A stretch of 64,000 nucleotides of DNA from JADJTT01 sp049306275 (GCA_049306275.1 JBAQQB010000165.1:1-64000), one strand, 5' to 3'; counted from the first letter of the stretch, positions 43,898 through 53,359 are shown. The notes: generated from the letters alone by a model not told the origin. Made by a program: numbers and translations.

Positions 43898-44325
43898 AGA
43901 GAATCGGGGGCCATTATGTCAAACAATTCTTCCATTTCACCCTGGTCTTCCAAAGCCGGTTCCTCCGGCAGGTCGACCAGCCACTTGCCTTTCATGCGTA
44001 TGAGGATAAAGCTGTCGCGGAATAGCTCTCCCTCGTCTTCCAGGGCGTAATAGCAAACAGCCCTGTCGCCTTCTTCCCGGCAGCTGAGGTCCAGCAGTTC
44101 CGTATGGGTGATGACAGAATCAGCATCCATATCGGCGAGCAGGGCCTCCATCCAGGAGAGAAGTTGGACGGTGCGGGGGGCGCTGAGTTCCTTGGCCTGC
44201 TGGAATTCGTTTTTGTCGATATGAGACTGCCATTGGCGGACTACCTCTTCTGGGGTACGGGCGGATTGGCAGGAATGGATCAAAAGGAAAGCGGCCGGAA
44301 GCCCGAGGGCAAAAACAAAGCGCAT
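43894..44325 (-). CDS. Small lipoprotein, NTF2-like
   Basis: A 143-aa lipoprotein starting at the ATG at 44325 (MRFVFALGLPAAFLLIHSC, lipobox Cys19). The rest looks like an NTF2/DUF4878-like domain (PEEVVRQWQSHIDKNEFQQAKEL, and DSFILIRMKGKWLVDLP). The frame is open further upstream but that part overlaps the divergent membrane protein gene and is rejected. It overlaps nadD by 4 bases. Confidence 0.78.
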   Translation of the reverse strand: MRFVFALGLPAAFLLIHSCQSARTPEEVVRQWQSHIDKNEFQQAKELSAPRTVQLLSWMEALLADMDADSVITHTELLDLSCREEGDRAVCYYALEDEGELFRDSFILIRMKGKWLVDLPEEPALEDQGEMEELFDIMAPDSL

Positions 44326-44331
44326 AATGAT

Positions 44332-44350
44332 TATTTTTGCTGCAAAGGTA
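44332..44350. promoter_or_regulatory. Back-to-back -7 elements in a 36-base divergent gap
   Basis: TATTTTTG on the plus strand (44332-44339) and TACCTTTG on the minus strand (complement of 44343-44350) both match TAnnTTTG. They would drive the membrane protein gene (start 44362) and the lipoprotein-nadD pair (start 44325) with very short leaders. Confidence 0.4.
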
Positions 44351-44361
44351 GGATATTGAAC

Positions 44362-45798
44362 ATGAAAACAGGAGGCTATTTCCCCACCTGGCTCCGGATT
44401 GCACTGTGGCTGCTTTGCTGGGCCGCGGCAGGCTGGCTGAAGTTCGGCTACCACGAGTTGTGGAAGGACGAATGGCAGGCCTGGCTGATGGCCCGCGACA
44501 TGGGCTGGGGCGAGCTGCTCGCTTCCCTCTACTATGAAGGGCACCCCGCGCTTTGGTACCTGTACCTGAAAGTATGGGCCGGCACAGGGCTCAACGACGT
44601 GCTGGCCATACAGGCTTCCCACTTCCTGGTCTTGGGCCTGGCGGGCGGCGTATTCTGGTATTTCACCCGGTTGCCGTGGTGGCTGAGCGCCCTGTTGTGG
44701 CTAGGTTACTTTCCCTTCTTCGAATACGGGGTTGTTAACCGGGGCTATGTCTGGATCATCCTGCTCGGCTTCCTGCTGGCAGGCCTGCTGGAAAAACCGG
44801 AGCGCAGGGGCTGGCTGCTGGCGCTGGCTATGTTTCTGCTCTGCCAAACCGAGGTCTACGGCGTATTGCTGGGCGGCGCCCTGCTGGTCTACGGCTTCTG
44901 GTCGCACGGCAAAGGGGCCGCTTTCCGTCAGCAGTGGTTCCGGCTGATGGCGGGCGGCTGGGCCTTGGGCATCCTGGTCTTCCTGATCAGCGTCTTCCCA
45001 AGAGCCAGCCAGGACGAACTGGCGCAGGCCTATGTCTCCGACCCCCTGGGCTGGGAAACGGTGACCAAGTCCTTCCAGGGCAACTGGGTCAACGCCTATT
45101 GGATCGGCGCCATACCCGACACCAACGTATTCGGGGTGCAGGCTGCCGGTCTTTCACTGAGCGCTCTGCTGATCGGGTTGATGGCCTGGTTTTTCAGAAA
45201 GGCGAAAGGCGTAGCCTGGGCCTTCTGGGCTTATCAGCTCGTGTTTTTCCTCTTCTGCGTGTTGCTCTACACCGGCGGTGTGCGGCATTGGGGCATGATT
45301 GTGGTGGGGTGGATGATCTTCCTGCAGCTATGGGCCTATCAACGGCCTGTCTGGGGCTGGCTTGAGTGGCTGATCGTGGGCAGCGTACTGGTCTTCCAGC
45401 TTCGCTACACGGTCATGGCGTCCGGTCGCGAGATGGAGATGCCATTCAGCAACGCGGAGGCGACGGCTGCGTTTATCAACGAAAAAATACCCGAAGTGGC
45501 GCCCCTGGTGGCGATCAATAAATTCGAGGCGGCGCCGGTGGTGGGCTATTCCGGCAGAACCTTTTATGCCCTGCCCGACGGCGAGCCCTTTACCTATTTT
45601 AAGTGGGTGGAAAAAGTGTATTTGCCCCCGGAAGAGGAGTTAAAGTTGTTTGCCGCCTACAAGAAGGTCAACCTGGTAGTGGTGATGAGCCCGCAGCCGC
45701 TCGATCCGAAGCGCTACCCGACTGCGAAGTTGGTGAAGGCTTTCGACGAGCCCAGCATGAAGCGGGAAAATTTTTACCTCTACACGGTGGAGCAGTGA
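44362..45798 (+). CDS. Multi-pass membrane protein, GT-C-like
   Basis: A 478-aa membrane protein starting at ATG 44362 (MKTGGYFPTWLRIALWLLCW). It has about nine to eleven hydrophobic segments and a soluble C-terminal ~100 residues. An early YHELWKDEWQAWLMARD segment with acidic residues in the first loop resembles GT-C glycosyltransferases or ArnT-like enzymes, whose catalytic Asp lies there. That assignment is tentative. It is followed by a strong bidirectional terminator. Confidence 0.75.
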   Translation: MKTGGYFPTWLRIALWLLCWAAAGWLKFGYHELWKDEWQAWLMARDMGWGELLASLYYEGHPALWYLYLKVWAGTGLNDVLAIQASHFLVLGLAGGVFWYFTRLPWWLSALLWLGYFPFFEYGVVNRGYVWIILLGFLLAGLLEKPERRGWLLALAMFLLCQTEVYGVLLGGALLVYGFWSHGKGAAFRQQWFRLMAGGWALGILVFLISVFPRASQDELAQAYVSDPLGWETVTKSFQGNWVNAYWIGAIPDTNVFGVQAAGLSLSALLIGLMAWFFRKAKGVAWAFWAYQLVFFLFCVLLYTGGVRHWGMIVVGWMIFLQLWAYQRPVWGWLEWLIVGSVLVFQLRYTVMASGREMEMPFSNAEATAAFINEKIPEVAPLVAINKFEAAPVVGYSGRTFYALPDGEPFTYFKWVEKVYLPPEEELKLFAAYKKVNLVVVMSPQPLDPKRYPTAKLVKAFDEPSMKRENFYLYTVEQ

Positions 45799-45803
45799 AA
45801 GAA

Positions 45804-45840
45804 AAAGGGCTTGAGCGGCAGAATCGCGCTCAAGCCCTTT
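45804..45840. terminator. Bidirectional terminator
   Basis: AAAGGGCTTGAGCG (45804-45817) and CGCTCAAGCCCTTT (45827-45840) are exact reverse complements with a 9-base loop, flanked by A and T runs. It is shared by the convergent membrane protein gene and dnaN. Confidence 0.85.
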
Positions 45841-45860
45841 AAAATCCATGAATACGGTCG

Positions 45861-46976
45861 TCAAACACTCAGCATGACCGGCATGATGAGCATGAAGATG
45901 GATTCATTTTCCTCTTCTTCATTCGGCAGCAGGATGCCTGCCCGGGTTGCGGTCGACAGTTCCAGTTTCACTTCTTCCGACTGGAGCACGCCCAGCATTT
46001 CCACGAGGAATTTGGCGTTGAACCCGATGGTGATCGGGTCTCCCTCATAGGTGCAGGTGAGCTGTTCGGTAGCTTCGTTGGAAAAGTCGACGTCCTGGGA
46101 CGAGATCGTCAGGCTGTCGGGAGAGATGGAGAGGATGACTTGGTTTGTCGTTTTGTTTGCGTAGATAGCGATGCGCTTGAGCGAATTCTGGAAGTCGATC
46201 CGGTTGACTGTGAGCAGGTTGGGATTGTCGACCGGGATGACCGCGTTGTAATCCGGGTAACGGGCATCGATGAGGCGGCAGGTGATGCGTGTATTGCCGA
46301 AGGAGAAAAATGCGTTGGTCTTGTTGAATGACATGTCCACGTCGCCATCGTCGGGCAGGGCGTTCTTGAGGAGGTTGAGGGCCTTTTTGGGCACGATGAA
46401 GGAGGTGGAAACGTCGCTTTTGATCTCGCCGAAGCTGTACTTTACCAGTTTGTGGGCATCGGTGGCCACAAAGGTGATCTTGTTGAAATCGACCTGGAAG
46501 TAGACGCCGGTCATGGCGGGCCGCAGGTCGTCGTTGCTGGTGGCGAAGAGGGTTTTGGCGATGCCTTTTTGCAGCACGCCGGACGACAGGTTGACCTGAT
46601 CCGTGGCGTCGAGGTCCTTGAGTTTGGGGTAGTCTTCAACCGAGCGGCCGGCGAGTTTGTATTTTCCGTAGGAGGAGGTGATCTCGATGCCGTAGGTGCT
46701 GTCGTTGACGCTGAAATTGAGTTGTTGGTTGGGCAGCGCCTTGAGGGTGTCGAGCAGGATACGGGCCGGGATAGCGACCTTGCCGTTGGCGTTGGCTTTG
46801 ACCTCAAGTTCAGTGGTGATAGTCGTCTCCAGGTCGGATGCGGTGATAGACAACTGGTTGTTTTCTATCGAAAAGAGGAAGTCTTCCAGAATGGGAAGCA
46901 CAGGGTTCACCACGATAGCGCCCCCTGCGATTTGCAGTTGCTTGAGCAGGTCGGTGGAGAAAATGCTGAATTTCAT
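45861..46976 (-). CDS. dnaN: DNA polymerase III beta subunit (sliding clamp)
   Basis: A 371-aa clamp of standard length, starting at the ATG at 46976 (MKFSIFSTDLLKQLQIAGGAI). Three clamp repeats are visible, with the typical C-terminal MLIMPVMLSV end in place of the MPMR(L) form. It tethers polymerase III to DNA. The frame is open to 47093 but that extension is not clamp-like. The upstream gap contains DnaA-box-like motifs. dnaA is not in this window. Confidence 0.96.
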   Translation of the reverse strand: MKFSIFSTDLLKQLQIAGGAIVVNPVLPILEDFLFSIENNQLSITASDLETTITTELEVKANANGKVAIPARILLDTLKALPNQQLNFSVNDSTYGIEITSSYGKYKLAGRSVEDYPKLKDLDATDQVNLSSGVLQKGIAKTLFATSNDDLRPAMTGVYFQVDFNKITFVATDAHKLVKYSFGEIKSDVSTSFIVPKKALNLLKNALPDDGDVDMSFNKTNAFFSFGNTRITCRLIDARYPDYNAVIPVDNPNLLTVNRIDFQNSLKRIAIYANKTTNQVILSISPDSLTISSQDVDFSNEATEQLTCTYEGDPITIGFNAKFLVEMLGVLQSEEVKLELSTATRAGILLPNEEEENESIFMLIMPVMLSV

Positions 46977-47021
46977 ATGATAGCCGGTTTTTTGGCAAGA
47001 ACCAGGGTGATTAGGAAAACG

Positions 47022-47106
47022 TTTTCCACATGAAATGTGGGCAACACACAAAAATAATCCAAACCCCTCATATCCCCATTCAAAGAATTCCACAAATTGT
47101 GGATAA
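47022..47106. promoter_or_regulatory. Cluster of DnaA-box-like motifs
   Basis: A perfect TTATCCACA box lies on the minus strand at 47098-47106. TTTTCCACA (47022-47030) and AATTCCACA (47086-47094) are near matches. Two inverted repeats, CCACAT-GAA-ATGTGG and TCCACAA-A-TTGTGGA, contain them. The gap between dnaN and the M16-like gene is AT-rich. It could be a DnaA-controlled promoter or part of an origin. Confidence 0.5.
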
Positions 47107-47131
47107 CTTTCGGCGTTTTAACAGGAATAAT

Positions 47132-48409
47132 ATGGTGAACAGGTCAAAGCCGCCCAAAATACATGAAATCAGGAATCTGGCCCTGCCGACGCCCCGGCTT
47201 CATTACCTCGACAACGGGATTCCCGTCTACGAGGTGTGCATGGGCACGCAGGAGGTCTTGAAGCTGGAACTCGTCTTCCAGGCCGGCCGGCCCTATGAAA
47301 AAGTACCGTTGGTATCCCGCACTGCCGCGGCTTTGCTGCGCGAGGGCGCCGCCGGCCGCTCCGCGGGCGATATTGCCGAGACCATCGACTTCTACGGCGG
47401 CACCCTCGCCTCCCAGGGCAGCCTCGACCACATCACGATCACCCTCTATTGCCTGACCCGGCATTTCAATGCCCTCCTGCCCTTCGTGGCAGAGATGCTC
47501 ACCGATCCGGCCTTTCCGGAGGACGAACTCAGGGCCTTCGTCGAACGCAGCAAGCAGCGCCTGCAGGTCGACCTGACGCGCAACGACATCGTGGCTTACC
47601 GCCTTATCACGGAGTGCCTGTACGGCCAAGAGCATCCATACGGTTATAACAGCACGCCCGAAATGTACGAATCGCTCACCCGTGAGCAGCTCTTCGACCA
47701 TTTCCACACCCACCTCACGGCGGCAAATTGCCAGATTTTTCTCAGCGGGAAAACCTCGGAAGCGGAGGTGAAAAGTCTCAACGCCATGCTGGGCAGGGCG
47801 CTTCCCCAGGGCATTCCTTCCAGGCCCCGGCTGGAAGGAATGGGAGCTCCTTCCGGAAAACTGCACCAGCCCCATTCGGATACGGTGCAAACGGCCATCA
47901 GGCTGGGGCGGAGGCTGTTTACCAGGGAACATCCCGACTTCGACGGCATGTATGTGCTCAACACCATCCTGGGCGGGTACTTCGGGTCGCGCCTCATGAC
48001 CAATATCCGCGAGGAAAAAGGGTTTACCTACAACATCTATTCTTCCCTCGACACCATGGTCTACGACGGCTACTTCTATGTCGGCACCGAGGTCGGGAAT
48101 GAATTTGCCAATAAGGCCCTGGATGAAATTTATCTCGAAATGGACCGCCTGCGCCGGGAACCCGTGGGGAAGGATGAATTGCAAATGGTGCGCAACTACC
48201 TCATGGGCAATTTCCTGACCATGCTCGACGGCCCCTTCAACCAGGCGGAACTGATCAAAAGCTGCGTCGCAGAAGGGCTTCCACTCGAATCGTTCGAGTC
48301 GGCCGTACAGACCGTGCGCCGGATCGACGCCCAAAAACTGATGGAATTGGCGCAAAAGTACCTCAATCCGGACGACATGTGGGAGGTAATCGTCGGAAAT
48401 CCCGTCTGA
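47132..48409 (+). CDS. M16-family peptidase-like protein, lacking the zinc motif
   Basis: A 425-aa M16 (insulinase/PqqL/MPP-like) protein with both half-domains (LVFQAGRPYEKVPLVSRTAAALLREG near the start, and EEKGFTYNIYSSLD near 300). At the place of the catalytic HxxEH there is only TAAALLREGAAG, so it should be the non-catalytic partner of an active M16 subunit. The usual catalytic sister gene is not adjacent here. The ATG at 47132 fits the family; an upstream extension of the frame to 47030 runs through the DnaA-box region and is rejected. Confidence 0.85.
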   Translation: MVNRSKPPKIHEIRNLALPTPRLHYLDNGIPVYEVCMGTQEVLKLELVFQAGRPYEKVPLVSRTAAALLREGAAGRSAGDIAETIDFYGGTLASQGSLDHITITLYCLTRHFNALLPFVAEMLTDPAFPEDELRAFVERSKQRLQVDLTRNDIVAYRLITECLYGQEHPYGYNSTPEMYESLTREQLFDHFHTHLTAANCQIFLSGKTSEAEVKSLNAMLGRALPQGIPSRPRLEGMGAPSGKLHQPHSDTVQTAIRLGRRLFTREHPDFDGMYVLNTILGGYFGSRLMTNIREEKGFTYNIYSSLDTMVYDGYFYVGTEVGNEFANKALDEIYLEMDRLRREPVGKDELQMVRNYLMGNFLTMLDGPFNQAELIKSCVAEGLPLESFESAVQTVRRIDAQKLMELAQKYLNPDDMWEVIVGNPV

Positions 48410-48439
48410 ACGCAGAAAAAATCCGTTTTTTTCAAGATA

Positions 48440-48468
48440 TTTGGACTCACTTATTTTGCATAATTTTG
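48440..48468 (+). promoter_or_regulatory. Candidate promoter of the mre operon
   Basis: TTTG at 48440-48443 and TAATTTTG at 48461-48468 approximate -33 and -7 elements (17-base gap, slightly short). A second TAnnTTTG box, TACTTTTG, is at 48472-48479. They lie 75-114 bases before mreB. Confidence 0.4.
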
Positions 48469-48553
48469 CATTACTTTTGGCCTTTCTGTGAACGCTTGAC
48501 GCTCAGAAGACCTATCATAGTGGAAATTTCCACGTAACACGAGGACTTGATTG

Positions 48554-49588
48554 ATGAAATTATTTAGCTTTTTTACCCAAGAACTGGCCATTGACCTGGG
48601 CACTGCCAACACACTGATCATACAGGACGGCAAAGTGGTGGTTGATGAACCTTCCATTGTCGCCATTGACCGCCGCACCAACCAGACCATCGCGATAGGG
48701 CGCAAGGCGATGCAGATGCACGAAAAGACGCATGAAAATATCCGGACGGTCCGTCCCCTCAAAGACGGCGTGATCGCCGATTTTCAGGCCGCGGAAAGCA
48801 TGATCGAAGGGATGATCAGCATGATCGGCGCGCGCAGGCGCTTCTTTACCCACCTGCGCATGGTCATCTGCATCCCCTCCGGCATCACCGAAGTGGAAAA
48901 ACGCGCCGTATTCGACTCTGCCGACCACGTCGACTCCAAAGAGACCTACCTCATCCATGAGCCCATGGCCGCCGCCCTGGGTATCGGCCTCGACGTAGAA
49001 GCGCCCGTGGGCAACATGATTATCGACATCGGAGGCGGTACGACCGAAATCGCCGTGATCGCCCTCTCCGGCATCGTCTGCGACCAGTCCATCCGCATCG
49101 CGGGCGATGAACTGACGATGGACATCATGAACTACATGAAACGGCAGCACAACATCCTCATCGGCGAACGCACGGCTGAGCAGATCAAGATCGTTGTGGG
49201 CTCCGCCATCCCCACCCTCGAAAACCCGCCCGACGACATGCCGGTCAACGGACGTGACCTGATGACGGGTATTCCCAAACAGGTGACCGTTTCCTATACC
49301 GAAGTGGCGCATTGCCTCGACAAGTCGCTCTCCAAGATCGAAGACGCCATCCTGCGCGCCCTGGAAACAACGCCGCCGGAACTCGCGTCCGACATCTTCC
49401 GCACAGGCCTGTACCTCACCGGAGGCGGCGCACTGCTGCGGGGGCTCGACCAGCGCATCGCTCAAAAGACGAAACTGCCAGTCCACATAGCAGATGAACC
49501 ACTCCGCGCCGTGGTGCGCGGCACGGGTATCGCATTGGATAATACCGAAAAGTTCTCCTCCATCCTCATCGATCGGAAGAGTGTGTAA
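48554..49588 (+). CDS. mreB: Rod shape-determining protein MreB
   Basis: A 344-aa bacterial actin organising lateral wall synthesis. The phosphate-1 block is AIDLGTANTLI (residues about 12-22), with IDIGGGTTEIAVI near 155-167 and GLYLTGGGALLRGLD near 285-300. The ATG at 48554 is preferred to the TTG one codon earlier. It is the first gene of mreB-mreC-mreD-mrdA-folA. Confidence 0.97.
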   Translation: MKLFSFFTQELAIDLGTANTLIIQDGKVVVDEPSIVAIDRRTNQTIAIGRKAMQMHEKTHENIRTVRPLKDGVIADFQAAESMIEGMISMIGARRRFFTHLRMVICIPSGITEVEKRAVFDSADHVDSKETYLIHEPMAAALGIGLDVEAPVGNMIIDIGGGTTEIAVIALSGIVCDQSIRIAGDELTMDIMNYMKRQHNILIGERTAEQIKIVVGSAIPTLENPPDDMPVNGRDLMTGIPKQVTVSYTEVAHCLDKSLSKIEDAILRALETTPPELASDIFRTGLYLTGGGALLRGLDQRIAQKTKLPVHIADEPLRAVVRGTGIALDNTEKFSSILIDRKSV

Positions 49589-49631
49589 TTTGGCCAGGTA
49601 AGGGCTGCCGTACGTCGTAGAACTGCTTGCT

Positions 49632-50483
49632 ATGCGTGATCTCCTGTTGTTATTTTTGCGATTCGGTGGTTTCCTTCTCTTCGTACTTCTGGAAGTCATT
49701 AGCTTTTTTCTGATCGTCCGGTACAATCAGGAACAACGCGCTGTTTTCGACAACTCCTGGGCCAATTTTACCGCCAGCGCCGACCGTTCCATCAATAAAG
49801 TGGAGCGATTGGCCTCCCTGGGGCGCACCAACGAAAAGCTGGCCGCCGAAAAGGCCCGCCTGATGCAGGAGATCGGCTACTACAAACAGGTGCTCGAAGC
49901 CATCTCGGAAGACACCCTGCACGCTCCCTTGCTGGATTCGCTTCATCTCGACACGGTCTTCCGCTTTATCCCGGCGACTGTGATCAGCAATTCTATCCGC
50001 GACCACCACAACTACATCGTGCTCGATAAAGGCTCCGACGACGGCATCGCCCCAAATATGGGCGTAGTGGTCGACGACGGCGTAGTGGGTGTTGTTCGAA
50101 GCGTTGGCCCCCGGTATTCGCTTGTGATGTCGATCCTCCACAGGCAGTCGCGCTTCAGCGCCTCGATTAAGGGAACCCGTTACTTCGGCTCCCTGCGATG
50201 GGAGGAGAAAAGCAGCCGCATCATGCTGCTGGAAAATGTACCCAAGCACGCCAACCCCGTCGTAGGCGATACCATCGAAACCAGCGGCTACTCCCTGGTC
50301 TTCCCCCATGGAGTGCCGGTCGGTACCATCCAGGCGATCAGCGAAGGCGACGGAGGTAGCGATACGTATCATTTGCAGGTGAAATTATTTGCAGACCTGG
50401 CCGATCTCAGCCATGTTTTCGTGGTGAAAAAAAAGGGAATAAAAGAACAGGAAGCCTTACTCGAACAAGTGAAGGATGAATAA
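49632..50483 (+). CDS. mreC: Rod shape-determining protein MreC
   Basis: A 283-aa single-pass protein: an N-terminal membrane helix (residues 8-28), a coiled coil near 45-95, then the beta-barrel MreC core (NYIVLDKGSDDGIAPNMGVV near 133-150, and SGYSLVFPHGVPVGTI near 215-230). It links MreB to periplasmic wall synthases. It overlaps mreD by 8 bases. Confidence 0.95.
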   Translation: MRDLLLLFLRFGGFLLFVLLEVISFFLIVRYNQEQRAVFDNSWANFTASADRSINKVERLASLGRTNEKLAAEKARLMQEIGYYKQVLEAISEDTLHAPLLDSLHLDTVFRFIPATVISNSIRDHHNYIVLDKGSDDGIAPNMGVVVDDGVVGVVRSVGPRYSLVMSILHRQSRFSASIKGTRYFGSLRWEEKSSRIMLLENVPKHANPVVGDTIETSGYSLVFPHGVPVGTIQAISEGDGGSDTYHLQVKLFADLADLSHVFVVKKKGIKEQEALLEQVKDE

Positions 50484-50997
50484 TATCGTTGCGATCAATA
50501 TCTTCCGGTTCCTGGGCCTGCTCTTGTTCCAGGGGCTGATTCTCCGCCGCATCGGATTCGATTCGGGCGTGTGGAGCTATATCCACGTGCTGATCTATCC
50601 GCTGTTTATCATGCTGCTTCCCATGCGCACGCCCCGGCCCCTGGTCATCGGCGCATCCTTTCTGATGGGTATATTGGTCGACCTGTTTTACTACACCCCG
50701 GGCTTGCACGCCAGTGCTGCCACTTTCCTGGGCTATTTCCGGCCGGCCGCGCTCGGATGGCTGGAGCCCCGCGGCGGCTACAACGTCAACTACAGCCCCA
50801 CGGAGGCGCGAATGGGCAGCAACTGGTTTTTCCGCTATGCAGCCATGTTGCTCGCCGTGCACCTGTTTTTCTATTTTTCGGTTGAAGCCTTTACTTTTAT
50901 CTACATCGGGCGTATTTTGCTCAATACCCTGGTGAGTTTCGCTATTTCATTCTTTTTCATATTCGCCTACACGCGGCTGTTTGATCCGCTGGACTAA
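50476..50997 (+). CDS. mreD: Rod shape-determining protein MreD
   Basis: A 173-aa membrane protein with five or six hydrophobic segments, including PLFIMLLPMRTPRPLVIGASFLMG near 44-64 and GILVDLFYYTPGLHASA after it. Sequence conservation in MreD is low, so position between mreC and mrdA is an important part of the call. It belongs to the elongasome. Confidence 0.9.
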   Translation: MNNIVAINIFRFLGLLLFQGLILRRIGFDSGVWSYIHVLIYPLFIMLLPMRTPRPLVIGASFLMGILVDLFYYTPGLHASAATFLGYFRPAALGWLEPRGGYNVNYSPTEARMGSNWFFRYAAMLLAVHLFFYFSVEAFTFIYIGRILLNTLVSFAISFFFIFAYTRLFDPLD

Positions 50998-51006
50998 CCG
51001 ACTGCT

Positions 51007-52863
51007 ATGGCCAACGGCAATTTTCAATCGAGACAACTGATCATTCGCATCCTCTTCTCAGCGGCGGCGCTGCTGCTGGTGGGGAAGCTGCTGCAATTGC
51101 AGTTGATCGATACCACCTATGCCGAACGCGCCCAGGATACCGCCGTTGAAAAGATCACCCTCTACCCTTCCCGCGGACTCATCTTCGACCGCAAGGGCGC
51201 CCTGTTGATCAACAACGAACTGGTCTTCGACCTGATGGTGACCTATAACCAGGTCGATCCGGACATGGATACGGCCTTTTTCTGCCAATTGCTCGATATC
51301 ACCAAAGACGACTTTGTCAAGGCCCTGAACAAGGACTGGAAGGACAAGCGGTTCAGCAAGCGGAAGCCCTTCGTGTTCATGAGCTCGATCCCCGCCGAGC
51401 GCTTTGTGAAGTTCCAGGAAAGCCTCTTTCAGTTTCCGGGGTTCTTTGCCCAGTCGCGCTCGGTGCGCAGCTACCCCCAGCCCTACGCGGCCCACGTGCT
51501 CGGGTTCATCCGGGAGGTCGACCAAAAGGAAATCGACAATAAAGAAGAGAGTTACGAATTGGGCGACTTCATCGGCGGCAGCGGCCTGGAGCGATCCTAT
51601 GAAGAGGTGCTGCGCGGGGTGAAAGGCGCCAGATACGTGTTGAAAGACAACCTGGGGCGAATGGTGGGCAGCTATGAAGACGGAGTGCTCGACGCTGCGG
51701 CCGTGGCAGGCGAAGACCTGTTTACCACCCTCGACATCAACCTGCAGCGCTATGCCGAAGACCTGCTCAAAAACAAGGTGGGCAGCGTCGTGGCCATTGA
51801 ACCCGCTACAGGGGAGATACTCGCCTTCGCGAGCTCGCCGTCATACGACCCCAACCTCCTGCGCATCAGCCAGGGAAGGGGCAAGGCAGTGATGGAGATC
51901 TCGCGCGATTCCCTCAAGCCTTTCTTCAACAGGGCCGTAATGGCCAAATACCCGCCGGGCTCTACCTTCAAGTTGCTGGTGGGCCTCATCGGCCTGCAGG
52001 AAGGGGTGATCCTTCCCAGCCAGGGCGTTTCCTGCCCCGGCTTCTATTCCTACGGCGGTTCTACCTGGGGTTGCCGCTCGCACCCATACCCGGGCAACCT
52101 GGCTACCGCCGTGCAGTTCTCCTGCAACACTTTCTTTTTCCAAACCTTCCGCCGCATCGTCGACAAGAAGAGTTTTTACGAACCCCAGGCGGGTTACGGG
52201 CTATTTGTCGAGCACCTGCATGACTTCGGGCTGGGCCGGGCCCTGGGTATCGACTTTCCCAACGAAGCAGGGGGGAATGTGCCCACCGTGGCCTACTACG
52301 ATAAAATTTATCCGAAAGACAAAGGCAGCTGGAAATCGCCGACGATCATCTCCCTCGGCATCGGGCAGGGCGAGTTGTTGCTGACTACCCTGCAAATGGC
52401 CAATATCGCCGCAATGCTCGGCAATCGCGGCTATTTCGTCAAGCCCCACCTGGGCAAGCAGATCGGCAGGGGCGACGATGCGCGCCCGGCATTCGACAGC
52501 CTGGAAGTGAGAAGAGTAGGGATCGACGCCATTCATTTCGAACCCATCATTCAGGGTATGCAACTGGTAGTCGACGCCGGTACCGGCCGTTCGGCCCATG
52601 TGCCAGGCGTGACGGTGGCGGGCAAGACCGGCACGGTGCAAAACCCGCACGGCACCGATCACGCTACCTTCATGGCTTTTGCGCCGGTGCAAAACCCCAC
52701 CATCGCCATTGCGGTGTACGTGGAAAACGCCGGCGGCGGCGGGCGCTTCGCGGCGCCCATCGCGGGCTTGCTGATCGAAAAATACATCAAGGGCAGCATC
52801 AGCCCGGAAAAGGAATTTTACGAAAAAATGGTCCTGGAAACCGACCTCATCCACAAACCATAA
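51007..52863 (+). CDS. mrdA: Penicillin-binding protein 2
   Basis: A 618-aa transpeptidase of the elongasome. It has one N-terminal membrane helix, a pedestal domain (SRGLIFDRKGALLINN near 58-75), the transpeptidase SxxK as STFK near residue 320, an SCNTFFF (SxN) motif near 377, and KTG as AGKTGTVQ near 540. It cross-links lateral peptidoglycan with RodA; rodA is not adjacent here, folA follows instead. Confidence 0.96.
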   Translation: MANGNFQSRQLIIRILFSAAALLLVGKLLQLQLIDTTYAERAQDTAVEKITLYPSRGLIFDRKGALLINNELVFDLMVTYNQVDPDMDTAFFCQLLDITKDDFVKALNKDWKDKRFSKRKPFVFMSSIPAERFVKFQESLFQFPGFFAQSRSVRSYPQPYAAHVLGFIREVDQKEIDNKEESYELGDFIGGSGLERSYEEVLRGVKGARYVLKDNLGRMVGSYEDGVLDAAAVAGEDLFTTLDINLQRYAEDLLKNKVGSVVAIEPATGEILAFASSPSYDPNLLRISQGRGKAVMEISRDSLKPFFNRAVMAKYPPGSTFKLLVGLIGLQEGVILPSQGVSCPGFYSYGGSTWGCRSHPYPGNLATAVQFSCNTFFFQTFRRIVDKKSFYEPQAGYGLFVEHLHDFGLGRALGIDFPNEAGGNVPTVAYYDKIYPKDKGSWKSPTIISLGIGQGELLLTTLQMANIAAMLGNRGYFVKPHLGKQIGRGDDARPAFDSLEVRRVGIDAIHFEPIIQGMQLVVDAGTGRSAHVPGVTVAGKTGTVQNPHGTDHATFMAFAPVQNPTIAIAVYVENAGGGGRFAAPIAGLLIEKYIKGSISPEKEFYEKMVLETDLIHKP

Positions 52864-52864
52864 C

Positions 52865-53359
52865 ATGATCGTCAGTGCCATCGTAGCCATATCAAAAAAC
52901 CGGGTGATCGGAAGCGACAACCAGATTCCCTGGCATCTGCCTGCCGATATGGCCTTTTTCAAGCGCACCACAATGGGGCATTTCGTCATCATGGGCCGGC
53001 TTACCTTCCTGTCGCTGGGGCGGCCTTTGCCAAAACGAACCAATGTGGTGGTGACCCGCGATCCCTTCTTCACCGCAACTGGCTGCTTCGTGGCGCATTC
53101 CCTGGAAGAAGCGCTCAGCATGGCCTCGGAGTTCGGCGAAACGGAAACCTTCATCATCGGAGGCGGACAAATATACCGCGAGAGCATGGAATACCTCGAC
53201 CGCATCTACCTGACAGAGGTAGACGTAGCGGTGGAAGGCGACGTCTTCTTCCCTGAGTTGAAGGAAAACGAATGGGAGGTCATCCACTCCGAGTCGCATC
53301 CGGCTGACGAAAAGAATGAGTTTTCCTACACCTTCACAACGCTGGAGCGGCGGTCATAG
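52865..53359 (+). CDS. folA: Dihydrofolate reductase
   Basis: A 164-aa enzyme reducing dihydrofolate with NADPH. Typical blocks are IVAISKNRVIGSDNQIPWHLPADM at the N-terminus (catalytic acid in the LPADM region), GHFVIMGRLTF near 40-50, and FIIGGGQIYRESM near 97-110. It starts one base after the mrdA stop, so it is part of the mre operon. Its end overlaps the convergent flavoprotein gene by 6 bases. Confidence 0.96.
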   Translation: MIVSAIVAISKNRVIGSDNQIPWHLPADMAFFKRTTMGHFVIMGRLTFLSLGRPLPKRTNVVVTRDPFFTATGCFVAHSLEEALSMASEFGETETFIIGGGQIYRESMEYLDRIYLTEVDVAVEGDVFFPELKENEWEVIHSESHPADEKNEFSYTFTTLERRS

